This document shows positions 20,101-31,467 of a stretch of DNA of 64,000 bases, piece after piece. The DNA comes from Syngnathus acus (taxonomy: Eukaryota; Chordata; Actinopteri; Syngnathiformes; Syngnathidae), in NCBI RefSeq assembly GCF_901709675.1, contig NC_051098.1:15495464-15559463 (forward strand). Direction: 5' to 3'. A model generated the notes under the pieces. The model searched no databases. It was not told where the DNA came from and saw only the letters and a list, made by a program, of their open reading frames with translations. How positions within the stretch are numbered: the first letter of the stretch is position 1; each line of letters begins with the position of its first letter. A program made the translations under genes and the position numbers.

Positions 20101-22922
20101 CACAATGGCCGTCAAAGGGATGCTCACCTTGGCTTTCGAAGACTGAACGTGAAAAAGAGAGAAGACTTTAAATGATGAGGTTCAAAATGGAGTCGTTTCA
20201 GTGTTACACAAAAACACTTTCTAATTAGCTGTTTAATTTTGTCTCACCGTACGAATACCCAAAAAAAGACAACTCTTCATGCAATTACCAAGGGTCCAAG
20301 GCTAAAATAACTCTTTTACAAAAAGAACACCATACTTAACGTTAAAATAGTTTTTCAAACATAACTATTAGATAACCTGTGTCTGGCTAGCAAGTCTCAA
20401 AATGGTTGCTCCTCCATGATAATTAAGGGCCCAAATGAGTCATGCAGCATCTCGCCACAAGCCCCGCCCCCAGTCTGCCAAGCGCTCAAACGCAGCACGG
20501 AGAAGGCCAATTTTTCACGCCATCGGCCGACTGTAACTGACGCAAAACAGGAAGCGTTTACGCCATGTGATCAAAAGCAAAGCCCCTGGCCTCCATTCGC
20601 CCTCTGCCAAAGATGATCGGAACACATCCAAAGGGTGTGTGAGGAGACCCATGGTCTGGTTGAGGCTTATCAGCTGATCTGTCTGGAGTAACCACATTCT
20701 CATCTTGATCCTGGCCGCCGTCCACGCCCATAATTCCGGTCAAAGGATCACATGTCAAAAGAACACTTCCAGTAAGCTAGCTAGCCACACAAGCTTAGTG
20801 AAAAACAAAGACAAGGGGGGAAAAAAATCATTTCTCCACCACTGATCCTGTTCAGGAAGCCGGAACTGATCCCAACTGAGTTGAATAAAAAAAAAACAAC
20901 AACGCTGGAGTGGTCTCAGTCAATCAAAGGCGAATAAGCAGTCAAGAGAGAGACTACAATTCACACTCTCATTCACGCCGTCACTGAGTGGGAGCTGACG
21001 GCACCATGAATGACTGCAGCCTAGCTAACAAAACACAAACAGCATTTATGAGCTTCGGCGAACATCCGCACGCTACTGAATGATATTCTTCGCCAGCATT
21101 ACTAAACTTAGCAATAAATGAACTGGGTTCATTTCCACATGAATTATTTCTCCATTTATTTGGGTCAATATTTCAAAGTTATCCTCTCCTCTGAAGGGTG
21201 TGTGCGGTCAAAGGGCCTCTGCTGCGTCATCATGCAGCAGCAGCAGCCAGGAAGGAGACGGCGCTGATCACTTGAATCATCCGACACCGCTGAGTGCGCA
21301 CTCCCATGATGCCAACGAGGCCGCCATGATGAAGCGTCCCCTCTTTTGTCAAAGTGCTTCTTTTACATGTCGACGTTAATAGAACGCAGCATGTGAGAGT
21401 GCTGAGGAACAACAAGCATGTTTCCTCTACGAGTGACTCATGCGAGTATTTTGGTCCCCTCCGTGTTGTCACCGCGTGCCCAAGATGAGGAAGCGATTCT
21501 GCAACAGCAGTTGGAAACTTTGCAATGTGCTAAGAGAGGTCAATGTGACGGCTTTGCTCTTTCCACACATCAGCTCCTCTTTCCCACGGCCTTCTTCCAA
21601 CCAACCACCTGTGCCACCTGAACCCCAGCCGTGGAGGATTTACACACACTCAGCTGCACCGCCGCACGACCTGACCTTCCTAAGGTCACGGGCAACGATG
21701 TGGAAATCCCACATGGACAAATGTGAAGAGCATTTTTTTTTCAGTGCTAATCTTACATGGAGGGGGAAAAAAACAAGGCATCCAATTACCTTTTCTATTC
21801 TTTCCTCACCCTGCTGGGAGAACTATGTTTGGTATTATAAATTAAGGGCATACGCTGTAAAAAAATGCAACACTGGATCAACTTAAAAAAAATATGAGTA
21901 ATCTGTCCTACTTCATATTTCAGCTTTGTACCATGTAAATAATGAAATAGTTATAAATAGTAGATGGACAATGATGGCAGCGTGTGACGGCATACCTTGG
22001 GCGGGACGTAGAACTCCAGCAGGAACCTCTCGGCCCCTTCGTCCCTCTTGCTCTTCCTCAAAAGCAGGCGGCACTTCTGCCACTGCGCGGCGCCCATGCA
22101 GTTGGTGTCGTCGGCCACCATGTACCTGAGCGCCCCCTCCCTCTGGATCTCCAACATCTCCGCCTTGTGGCCCTGGCAGCTTCTCGGCAGTCGCAGTTTT
22201 TGAGACCACTTCTCTCCCCCCGCCGTGGTGGTTTCGGCCCCGGCGGTTCCGGCCCCTCCGGTCCCGTTGGACTTCCTGGGAGGCCCGTCGGGCTCGGGGG
22301 AAGCGCGGCGATGCCACATCTCCTTGACCCCGTCCACCACGCACAGGCTCATGTTCCTCAGCGAGAAGCCCTTCTTGAAGCGAGCTTTGGGGTGGCTCAC
22401 CGACACGTCCTCGGAACTGCGGGACTGACCCAGGGCGGACACCTTGTGCGTGGGTTGAGGTCCGCGGGTACCGGGCGCGGCGCCGCCTCCTCCTCTGCCT
22501 TCTATCCCGCCCCCTCCGCTGTCCATGCTGTCCAAGGATTCGCTGGAAGCCCCGGCGTCCTTGCGTCTGTGGTAGAGCTCGTGGCTGTAGGACAAGGGAC
22601 AACCCTGGATCCCCAGAAAAGGAACGATGCTGTACTTCGGTGCGATGCTGAAGCCGTCCTCCCCCGGCGAGGACGCCCGGTTCTGCCGGGCCTGGCTCAG
22701 AGCCGCAGAGAAACACTCCAAGAAGTGTTGGGCAAAGTGTTGAGAGAAGCTGGCGTCGGCGCCCGGCGAATCGTAGCACGGGTTCTCCGACAGGAAGCGC
22801 TGGAACTTGTCGGCGAAGTCCGCGGCCGAGGCTCGGGCGTGGAGTTCGCAGAACTCTCGCCAGTCAGGCAGCGGGCATGAGGAGGAGAGCTCCGGGCTAC
22901 CGGGCGCTGCCGCTCCGTTCAT
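17167..22922 (-). CDS. sh2b2: SH2B adapter protein 2 (APS)
   Basis: SH2B2/APS is a cytoplasmic adaptor. It binds activated insulin receptor, JAK2 and Trk kinases through its SH2 domain and recruits CBL through a C-terminal phosphotyrosine. Coding exons: 21996-22922, 20041-20142, 19871-19962, 19507-19610, 19253-19432, 18295-18506, 18033-18207 and 17167-17492. They total 2118 nt (705 aa plus TGA). An N-terminal dimerisation segment ([20 protein letters not shown]) is followed by the motif GHSRSSEDV-like [23 protein letters not shown] domain spans about 239-365 over three exons, and [14 protein letters not shown] follows. The SH2 domain starts near 490 ([20 protein letters not shown]), with the phosphotyrosine arginine in [10 protein letters not shown]. 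The protein ends [12 protein letters not shown], the CBL-binding tail, with Tyr702. Exon 5 appears to use a GC donor. A non-coding first exon lies further upstream and was not located. Confidence 0.95.
18718..19105. repeat. AT-rich interspersed repeat fragment in an sh2b2 intron
   Basis: Several attaatcg and aatcgat motifs occur here, ending in tgtattagttgcagccttaa. Read in reverse this resembles the ggctgcaactaacgatta terminus of a widespread fish repeat. The other terminus is not clear, so the boundaries are approximate. Confidence 0.4.
20143..21995 (-). other. sh2b2 intron 1 of the coding region
   Basis: A 1.85-kb intron that interrupts the PH domain between PPK and [10 protein letters not shown]. 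It holds a CAGCAG run near 21235, poly-A tracts and otherwise unique DNA. No alternative exon is recognised. Confidence 0.6.
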
Positions 22923-22933
22923 CACTGGGCCAT
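22922..22933 (-). promoter_or_regulatory. Three-codon upstream ORF overlapping the sh2b2 start
   Basis: The coding exon starts at an acceptor (cctctcctcag) at 22943, giving a leader with an out-of-frame ATG at 22933 (ggcATGg, a strong context). This ORF reads Met-Ala-Gln-stop, and its TGA shares its A with the main ATG at 22922 (TGATG). Ribosomes that start at the first ATG would end exactly on the main start codon. The effect on translation is inferred. Confidence 0.65.
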
Positions 22934-24686
22934 GCCAACCCACTGAGGAGAGGCTGGAGAGGACGAGAGAACGATAGCGTTAGCTTCTACTCTGTGTAAA
23001 CACAACATACAGCATGTGGCTAACTCACATTAGCATTAAAATGAACCATAGCGCCTCGTTCAGTATTTGTATCTCTTCCACTATCTTGAATCTCCAAGCA
23101 AAGTTCAATTTCATACTGGCTCTAATTCAAAACAGTGCTGCTTTGAATCCTTTGCTGCATGTCATCCCATCCTCCCTTCGTTTCCTGTTATTGTTCTGTT
23201 ATTGCCGTTTAATGAGATCAAACGGGGCGACGGAAACACGAGGAAACGGCGTGATCAAAAGGGGAAATCTCCCGTGCCTGGTGCGACGGCGCCCTTGAGC
23301 TTGCCCAGCTCGATTTTGGTGACGAGCCATCGGATTATGGCCACGATCTGCGTCTCTCTCGGTGGCCCATCTGGCTCACTCACTGTTTGGTTAACTAATG
23401 AGGGTGTTGGCAAAAGCGGGTCACCGCATTCTGGCTCGACATCAGAAGATATTTTTGACACCCTCCGGTTGGCGCATTTGGGGATCGTGATAAACGATAG
23501 TTCACGGTCACCAAAATAACGCGGGCTCCGAAATTGCCGCGTAAATCGGGAACAGACTCGGCAGTGTAGTTTCAAAGGACGCATGCTGTGTCCCAACACA
23601 CGACTGATAAGGACACATCTGCAGAGAAGCGTTGCGCTCCAACACACGTTGCTCCCATTATTTATTTCTGTGAAGCAGGAACATAAAAGGACGTCAAGAC
23701 GGAAGTGGGTAGGCCTGGCGACACACACACATACAAAGAGATAGCAAACATTCCAAAAGGCTTTTCATGCAACATACGACACACACGTGCGGAATTTCCT
23801 GGGAAAGCAGCTTGTTTGTTAATCTGTTTTTTTTGGTCAACAATTAGCATGAACTAATTGCCTCTGCTGGAATTCAAACATCTTTACAATGTGTGAAGGC
23901 AAAAAAACAAGTCATCTAAAAAAAATGACATACAAATAGGAATAAAATAAATAAAATGAGTTGTAGTGATTTAATATTGAGGATTCTGTGGAACTGATCG
24001 TTGAAAGCGGCGCAATACTTGGCTGCAACCAGCAGAGGCGCTCTCAACTCAGTCCCAAGTTTGTTATCGAAAAAGGACAATACATTTTGTCACAAAAATA
24101 GAACGAGTACTTGAAACAAAGTGCTGGCAATCAAAACTCTAAACAAACAAAATTACAAAAGAAAATAAACACCTGCCTGGCTCAGGACGAAGACATTGCC
24201 CAACTTGGCAGCGGTTCTGATTGCGAATTCATTTAGCCATTAGTTACATATCAGGGAAGACTTTGCATGAAAGTGGTGATAAACAAATCAATCCACTTTA
24301 AGGTACTACGTCGTCCATTCAGTGTGTGTGTGTGAGCGAGTCAATAGCTATTTAAAACCCTGGACAGGGCCAACTTTCCACTCGTTCAGCAAAACAACAA
24401 CAACAACAACTTGAGGTACATTTGTCAAAGCGCACACCCGGATGTGGACGTCATCCCGGATTGACTGCACACACTCCCGGAGTCAGCATGAAACTCAAGC
24501 CGTGGGACAGGAGGAAGTGGACAGTTCTGTCTCGGCACACTTGGAAATGATTGACGGGCGAGTGGAATGATCTATGAATGAACGAAGGAGCCGGAGAAGG
24601 AGGGCTACATGTTTTGGCCGCAGCTGCTAAAACAATCGAGTGAGCGGGATATGCGTGTGGAGGTGGGCTCCAACGCCGAGGAGCCA

Positions 24687-24729
24687 GGGGAACCGAGGGG
24701 AACCGAGGGGAACCGAGGGGAACCGAGGC
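24687..24729. repeat. 10-bp tandem repeat
   Basis: The unit ggggaaccga is repeated four times without change, plus a partial copy. It is GC-rich and non-coding as far as can be seen. Confidence 0.85.
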
Positions 24730-26802
24730 ATCCCCCCCTTCAGCTTTCAACCTCAGGGCCACTGGAGCCTTTCCGCCTTCCGCTATCTCCTCCCTATCTG
24801 TTGTTAAGATCTACCACTACTGTGCCGCCTCCGCCTCCCCCCTCCCCTCCTCCCCCTGGGGGTGAGGAGGGCCTGATATCTCCATCAGATGCTGGGAATA
24901 CTGTGTGTAACGGTCAACTGAGCAAGGAGGAAAGTAAAATGCGGCCTGGAAAATCCTTCTCCTTCGTGTATCTGAGGCGGGCCTCCGGGAGCTACATATG
25001 CGTCACGACCACTGTGGTGTCAGACAAAAAAAAAAAAAAACATAATTCTTCAGTTCAGTGAGTAACTGGAGCGCCTTTCCACTTTAGTGCCCTCACTCAC
25101 TCAACTTGTTTTTCTCTTCCAAGTCACTCAAATTCAGGAACACAGAATATCAAATCAAGAGCCAGCTAATTCTACACTCTCATTCGCTGACACCCACGTC
25201 ACTCACCAGACCAGGCTCCGCCTCTTCAAGCCATTCACACTCAAAGTCAAAGTAACTACAGCTTTGAGAAAAACGTGAGACATCATCTCACATGCTCAAT
25301 ATTACGTTGAATCATTTTATCCGATTAATCGATGGGACAAACTCGATTCTAAAAATATTTAAGGAAATTTCCCCAAATTCCAAATTTGAACAGATCAGTT
25401 TCATAATTTTCACCAATATTTTCAGTCTGATCATTTTCACAAATATTTTTTTCTAAAGTTCAGTTTCACATGTTTTTCATTAAAAAAACACAATCACAAA
25501 CACACACACACACACGCATCTCCCCTGCAAGCTGCTTCATGCCAGCAGCACGCCCGCCGTGATCGGCTAATGAGCATGATTGGTCATGTCGTGCGCTCAC
25601 CCCTGGGGGGTTTGGGTCCGGCCATGTTTTCTAAGATTAGCCTACACCGCGCATACACACACACAACCACACACAAAGCTCGCAGCACACACAGTACAGT
25701 ACACGGCGGCACGCACCCTCATTCTGAATTCATTAAGGATGTTTTCTTATATAAGATGTAAATAGGACTGAGGACGTTTGAGGACAAAAAAGGCCGACAT
25801 GTCACACACACACACGCACGCTCCAACAGTCGCACACAAACAGCGAAACAATGAATTGATCGTAACATGACGACTAGTATTGATTAGATTAGTAAGGATT
25901 GTTGTAGTATGCAAGCATGCAGCTTGGATACTGCCAGGAGACAAAAACCATGACTGATGGGAATGTCGAAGATGTCGAATAGAAAATTCAGCCCCACAAG
26001 GTGCACAGATTCCAAATGAGCTCGCTCGTTATCGCATCACGTAAATAGCAAACGTGCCGAAGCATTCAAATGGCAGCCGGCGTTAAGAGCAGAAAGAACA
26101 CAAAGTGTGGGAGACGCACATTCCACCGCTGACTTCCATTTCCTCTCACTCACCCACCAGGTCTAACTAATTTCACAGATGACCGCAGACCTCCAAATAC
26201 AGGACAAGCGTGACACCACCACTCCATTCATTTGAGTTGCGCAGGTGAAGCCTACCAAACATGACGTGAGGCCATCGTGCCTAAAAAATGTTCGGATGTA
26301 ATCGAAACTATCAGACAGGTATCCATTTATTTTCTTGTACCATTATTCCGTTTCAAACATTCAAGAAACTCCCACAATTTGGTTTTAACCATTTTTAATA
26401 ACACAAACTCTACAGACTTGTACCTGATAAAACATCACTATTGTTAATGTTCTTTAATTGTGTCTTTTAAATGAAAAACTACCATAAGGTGTTTTAGTTG
26501 GCGAATGTAAGGGGCAGTTCTGGTTGAGCCCTATGAACTCTGCCTAGTAACAAGTGGTCAGAACAAAAATCATGGCCTTTCAGCTTACTGAACAAAATGT
26601 TATTTTAGTCTCATGGTGAATTATGATTTTACGTAGTTTGTCTGTCACTTGAAAGAAATATACAAGAAAATGAGCTGAAACTGGAGCAATTTTGGTTGAT
26701 TTACGGGCAGCTATGCTCGAGCCCCATGGACAGACCTCACAATCAGAATTATGATAATAAACGACCTATTAAAAGACACCTAATAGGAATTCAATAGCAA
26801 GC

Positions 26803-26803
<1 letters not shown>

Positions 26804-26836
<33 letters not shown>
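26804..26836. repeat. (CAG)11 trinucleotide repeat
   Basis: Eleven uninterrupted CAG units are followed by ccgccgcag. No splice-compatible coding frame is seen around it, so it is treated as non-coding. Confidence 0.9.
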
Positions 26837-26838
<2 letters not shown>

Positions 26839-29666
26839 GCCGCAGAGGCCCGGCTGGTGCAGGCCTGCTCCGGTGCCAACAGTGGACTTCATGAATGGAG
26901 CCTGCTGCGGCTGCTTGAATGGCTCACACATGCAAGCAGCAGATGAATGGCAGTCTTAGGAGACAACGCCGCCGTGCGAGCTAGACGGACGCCCAATCGG
27001 AGACCACCGCCACCACTTGTGCAGACTTTCAGCCCCTATTTAAATACTGATAAACGGATTCTTGGAAGACCCCCCACCCCAAACACACACCCACTCCCTC
27101 GATGCTTCATTTACCCCTACTGGCCCCCCATGTGGTTCATCATCACCCCTAAAAGTGATATAGAGATGTGGTTCACACCAAAACAAACCACTCTCCTCCT
27201 CCTCCTCCTCAACATGGAAGCCTTTTTCTGCCGCACATCACACATGACACCACGAAAGGATGCTGACACATTTAAGCGGAGCTCACCTCAGTGCGGGACT
27301 GGTGTCATGACGACGACGGCTGGCAGACACAATTCGGTTTCAAGAGGTCCTCTTACTCGAACGTCTCGTCTACAATTGCTCGCCCGACGTCCTTGCACTT
27401 CGCCTGGATAAGGTTTCTTCACGGCCCCACTCGCTGATCCTCCATCCCTGCGAGCGTCGCACTGTGAGGCAGCCTGGCTGTGAGTGGCTGATCCTGAATG
27501 TGGTTGCCTGCCTGACAAGCTTGCGGAAAGAAGATAAAGCGTTTCCGGTTTGTTTCTTCCAGCGTAAAACGTGTACACGTAACTTCGGTCGAATCGTTTC
27601 GAAAGTATTGTGATCAAAAGATGCTACTTTAGAAAGAACATTCAATACGTCAGTTTTGGGTTGGTTAATATATTATTTCGTTTTTCAAATCCTTCGCATG
27701 TTCAACTCGCGAGTTTCGATGTTCTTTTATTTTGAAGGTTAGAGCATGATCAGTGTTTTAGCTAACTTACCTTTCAATTTTCTTTCACGAGCAAGCGTGC
27801 ATGTGTCTCAGTCGTTTAACAACCAATGAGTGCCCTAAAAAGGGAGCCACGCCTTTCCAATGTGTCATTAATATATTGACATATTTATTATACATACAGA
27901 GAGAGAGCGAGAGAAAGAGGAGAGAAGAGGGAAAGAGACACTAGCTCTACTGTTGAGTGGAGATATTAGGTTCTTATGTTCTCAGCAATTATCTTGAAGA
28001 AATGTGTGTTTAGTAATAAAACTCTGACTGCCCACATGACTTGATGTTTACCTCTGAGAAGTTGGCCCGGAGCTTCCAGCATACGTGCTTCTTTATGGCT
28101 AATCCCCTCTGAGAGGATTGACTGCAGGGCTTTTACCACAGGGGACCCTGGGCCACACCACAATGGACAGGTGGTGCTGCTGGAGAACCAGCTACTCACT
28201 AATCCCAGGGCCCTATTTTGCGCACATGCGCTCAGTGTAAAAACACATCTTCACTTTTATGTCCCTGGTGCACCGGAAAATTCAGTGACCGAAAGTAAAC
28301 TAGACTTTAGAATAAGTGAAACCAGGTCTAAGTTGCGGCGCAGGTGGTGTAACGCGAGTCAAGTCGGTACCTCCGGCTTGATTAAAAAACTTCAGAGTCA
28401 AAAACGAGAATCTGAAGCGTGAGTGAAGCGGGGCTCAAACTGGATTCCCGAATGACTGCCAGCCAATCAGCAACAAAATACTGCATATACATAAAAATAT
28501 ACAGTAGACTGCTGAACAGAGATGATTAGAGTGTGGTGGCAAACGCTGCTTATTGAAAAACACAAAGAGATAAGTGGGCAGGGCAGTGGGACTCGCTCTG
28601 TGCCTCTCTCTCCCGAGACCCTGGCCTCTTATTGATCCTCACGCACTTCCTGCCAGTGAGGATAAAACAATGCGAGTCAACCGCTAGCTCAGAGACTCTC
28701 CCAGAATAACGGGCTAAGTACAGTTCAATTGTATTTAACTTTGAAGTTCAAAATATTTCAATTGAATCTTTCAAAATAGTTGCGCTCGCATTTATTTCGC
28801 ATTATTTGTTATTAAATGTTTTTCATATATTTGAATGGAATAATGGTTAATTAATTAAAAAATTATTATTAGTCCCAAAATGAGGACATTTGCTGTCTCA
28901 TACATGACAGAATATATTGCACGCTCACTCTCTGATGATGCCCAATGCATGCAGTGATGTCACATGAACTTGACTGAGCTCGGCCCAAAATAGCAAGCAA
29001 CATCGGTAACATTGTACACAACAAGGGAGGAGGGACAGCGCAAGACAAATATTACACGTGAAGAACGTGCGGTGAATTGGAAGCGAATAATAATTCAAAG
29101 TGAAACTTCATGAGAATGAATGAAGGATGATTTTTGCCCTCCAGGAGACTAATATGATGTCTGGCATGGACATAAATCTCCATCGGGCTCGGACGTTGAC
29201 AATATGTCAAGAGTGAGGATTTGGCAATAAAAAGGCATTTCTGAAAGGGGGGGGGGGTGTCTGGGACTGCGTAACCCGCTCTGTATTCCCAATCCGGGTT
29301 GGGGTGGGGGCTGGGGGCGGTGGCTGATCCCAGAAGCACGTGACCGAGTGATTCAGCGAGACGCCATGTCAGAGCAAATCACAGAGCAACAACACAGAGC
29401 CACCTGACAGAGGAGCTCTGTTTCCATGGCAACACCCATGGAGGGGAGGGGGCGGGCGTAGGAGGGGGTGTTTGCTGTGGGAGGAAAGAAAGAGAAAGAA
29501 GAAAGAAGAGGAGGAATAGTTTGGAAGCTGAAATGCTACTGAGGGAACTGGCTGGAATCAAATGAATGAACACGCACGCATGCACGTGCATCCGTGCAAC
29601 AGTTCTCAGCTCGTACTGGGCTGGGCTGAGCTTCTCAGTCAAACAAAGAAGGGAAAAAAAACGGAC

Positions 29667-29697
29667 GAATGAATGAATGAATGAATAAATGAATGGG
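29667..29697. repeat. GAAT tetranucleotide repeat
   Basis: About seven copies of gaat, one of them changed to aaat. Confidence 0.8.
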
Positions 29698-31180
29698 GAT
29701 TTTATAGCTACTTAGCACAATGGAGCCTTTGGGTGGAATGGGGGGTTGCCTGCCAAATGAAAGCGCAAATTACGAGGAGAAAATGACATCATTTGGCCAA
29801 AACCATTGAAAACAAGATGACAAAATATCTCAGAAAAAATAAATAAATTGAAATAAAAAAAATAAATACTAAACAGAAAATAAAAAAAATAAAAACAAAA
29901 AATGCAATGAAAAATCTTTTTTTTTTTTTTTTAAGTCATTCTGCGGTCTAATAAGAGTGAGTAAGTAAATAAATAAATAGAAATGGATCAAAACAGCACA
30001 ACAATCACAATGAGCTATGCATGGAACCATTGTCGATTAAATTGTACAAACTGTGCTGGGTAGTGAAAAATTATTTTGAGCACAAGTTTTTGAAAAGAGT
30101 GAAATAGAACAGCAATATTGAAACAAGTTATCTTAAAACCCAAACTTTCTTGGATATTAGGATGAATAGAAAACCAATTTTTTTGGACAGCAGTGAGAAG
30201 CACACACACGTGCAGAAGAGCCCAAGCGAGAGAATCCGTGAGCCAACAGAGAAGCGTGCACGTCTAATCTACTAAATAATTCATATTCATAATAAAAACA
30301 GAACTTTGCTGTCTTCTGCATGACGAATGAAATTTGAGGCCGGGAGACTAAAGAGTGAAAAAAGCCCTTGTTCCTCATCTCCTTCCTCACTGCAGGATGA
30401 CATAAGCACTTCCGTAAAGGATCTGCGACGAAACGTGACACACCGGCCGAGCCCGTACGGCATTTCACCGTTAAGAAGCGGTGACCCCTACACTGCTGCG
30501 CAAAATAACGTGAAGCCCATTAGGCCGTAAATATTTTAGAGAGGGGGATACAAGAGGGAGTGCAATACTGGAAGAACATTTGGGTTAAAAGGTGAACGTC
30601 TCTCCGGGGGATCGAACCAAACAATAAAAAAATAGAGAGAGAAAATAAACAACTGAGATAATGTGGTTGCCTAAGTGTGCACACCCTCATCTATTTAGGG
30701 GTGTGGCTGTGTTCAGAAGTAAATTCCCACTGTAAATTGCCATTCCTGGCACCATTTAGAATGTCTCTGAGCAACCCACAATATAGTTCAGCTGTTCTAG
30801 CACGACAACAGAAGCATAAAAAACAATATTAACTATTCTGCAAAGCCTTTATTAGAGTCAATATGCAATACAGAGAAGCTTCAGTCACTATCATGCAAAC
30901 ATGAATCTAAAGATAATTAGGCTCAATAAATTCCGTCTTCTTGTTTGTCAACCTTGAGGGAGATAATCATTGATTTTTAAATTCTGCTAGCAATAAGCAG
31001 TTACAAGTTGATTTGTGCACTGAAAAATCTATGACAAGCCATTGGGTGACACAAATAACATCAAGTGTTCCACTTGTATGTCAGTCAATCCAATAAGGTT
31101 TGTTACTACCATAAGCTAATTAATTCTGTGATGCTATAACATATATATCATTTATGATTAGTAAACTGTTCCTTCATTGA

Positions 31181-31186
31181 TTTATT
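31181..31186 (-). terminator. Candidate CASP poly(A) signal
   Basis: This is AATAAA on the minus strand, about 280 bp past the CASP stop codon at 31468. A second copy is at about 30848-30853. Only the hexamer and the spacing support it. Confidence 0.35.
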
Positions 31187-31366
31187 TGTAGATTAAATCC
31201 CGACAAGGATTCGACTTTGGTAGATTAAATCTTCATTAATGACCACAAAAAGCACAAATGACATAAGCTATTAGACCTATGCTCATCATTGTCTGATTTT
31301 ATCGCTAGCTATTGACTGCAACTTAATAAGCTGGAAAGATAAGAGGAAAGGGAAATGCAATGATAT

Positions 31367-31385
31367 ACTGCCCTCTAGCGGAGGC
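31367..31385 (-). promoter_or_regulatory. CTCF-like motif at the cux1 3' end
   Basis: On the minus strand it reads gcctccgctagagggcagt, close to the CCGCNAGNGGGCAG form of the CTCF core. It sits just past the last CASP exon, between cux1 and sh2b2. Confidence 0.4.
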
Positions 31386-31467
31386 TTTAGCTAGCTGCAA
31401 CAACAAAAGCAAATCTTGCTTCACCGGGAGCCCGAATGAGGGTGAGTGGGGCAATGACGTCACCACC

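Larger units (their letters stand above)
22943..31467. other. sh2b2 upstream / cux1 downstream intergenic region
   Basis: An 8.5-kb region between the sh2b2 leader exon and the CASP-specific stop codon. It should contain the sh2b2 promoter and first non-coding exon and the CASP 3' UTR. I could not place the first exon. It holds CA repeats (25497-25516, 25648-25700), a 10-bp tandem repeat, an (CAG)11 run, GA-rich DNA (27899-27945), a GAAT repeat and A-rich blocks (29830-29935). No protein-coding exon is recognised. Confidence 0.55.

Noticed and set aside
21984-22880. Plus-strand open frame (298 codons) and a second minus-strand frame (21913-22779) over sh2b2 exon 1
   Set aside because: Both are shadow frames of a G+C-rich exon whose true frame encodes the SH2B dimerisation and PH regions.
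22941-22943. In-frame upstream GTG as a longer sh2b2 start
   Set aside because: GTG is not a usual start here, and the codon straddles the splice acceptor. The ATG at 22922 gives [11 protein letters not shown], matching the family N-terminus.
26804-26836. Polyglutamine-coding exon
   Set aside because: No splice-flanked open frame surrounds the CAG run.
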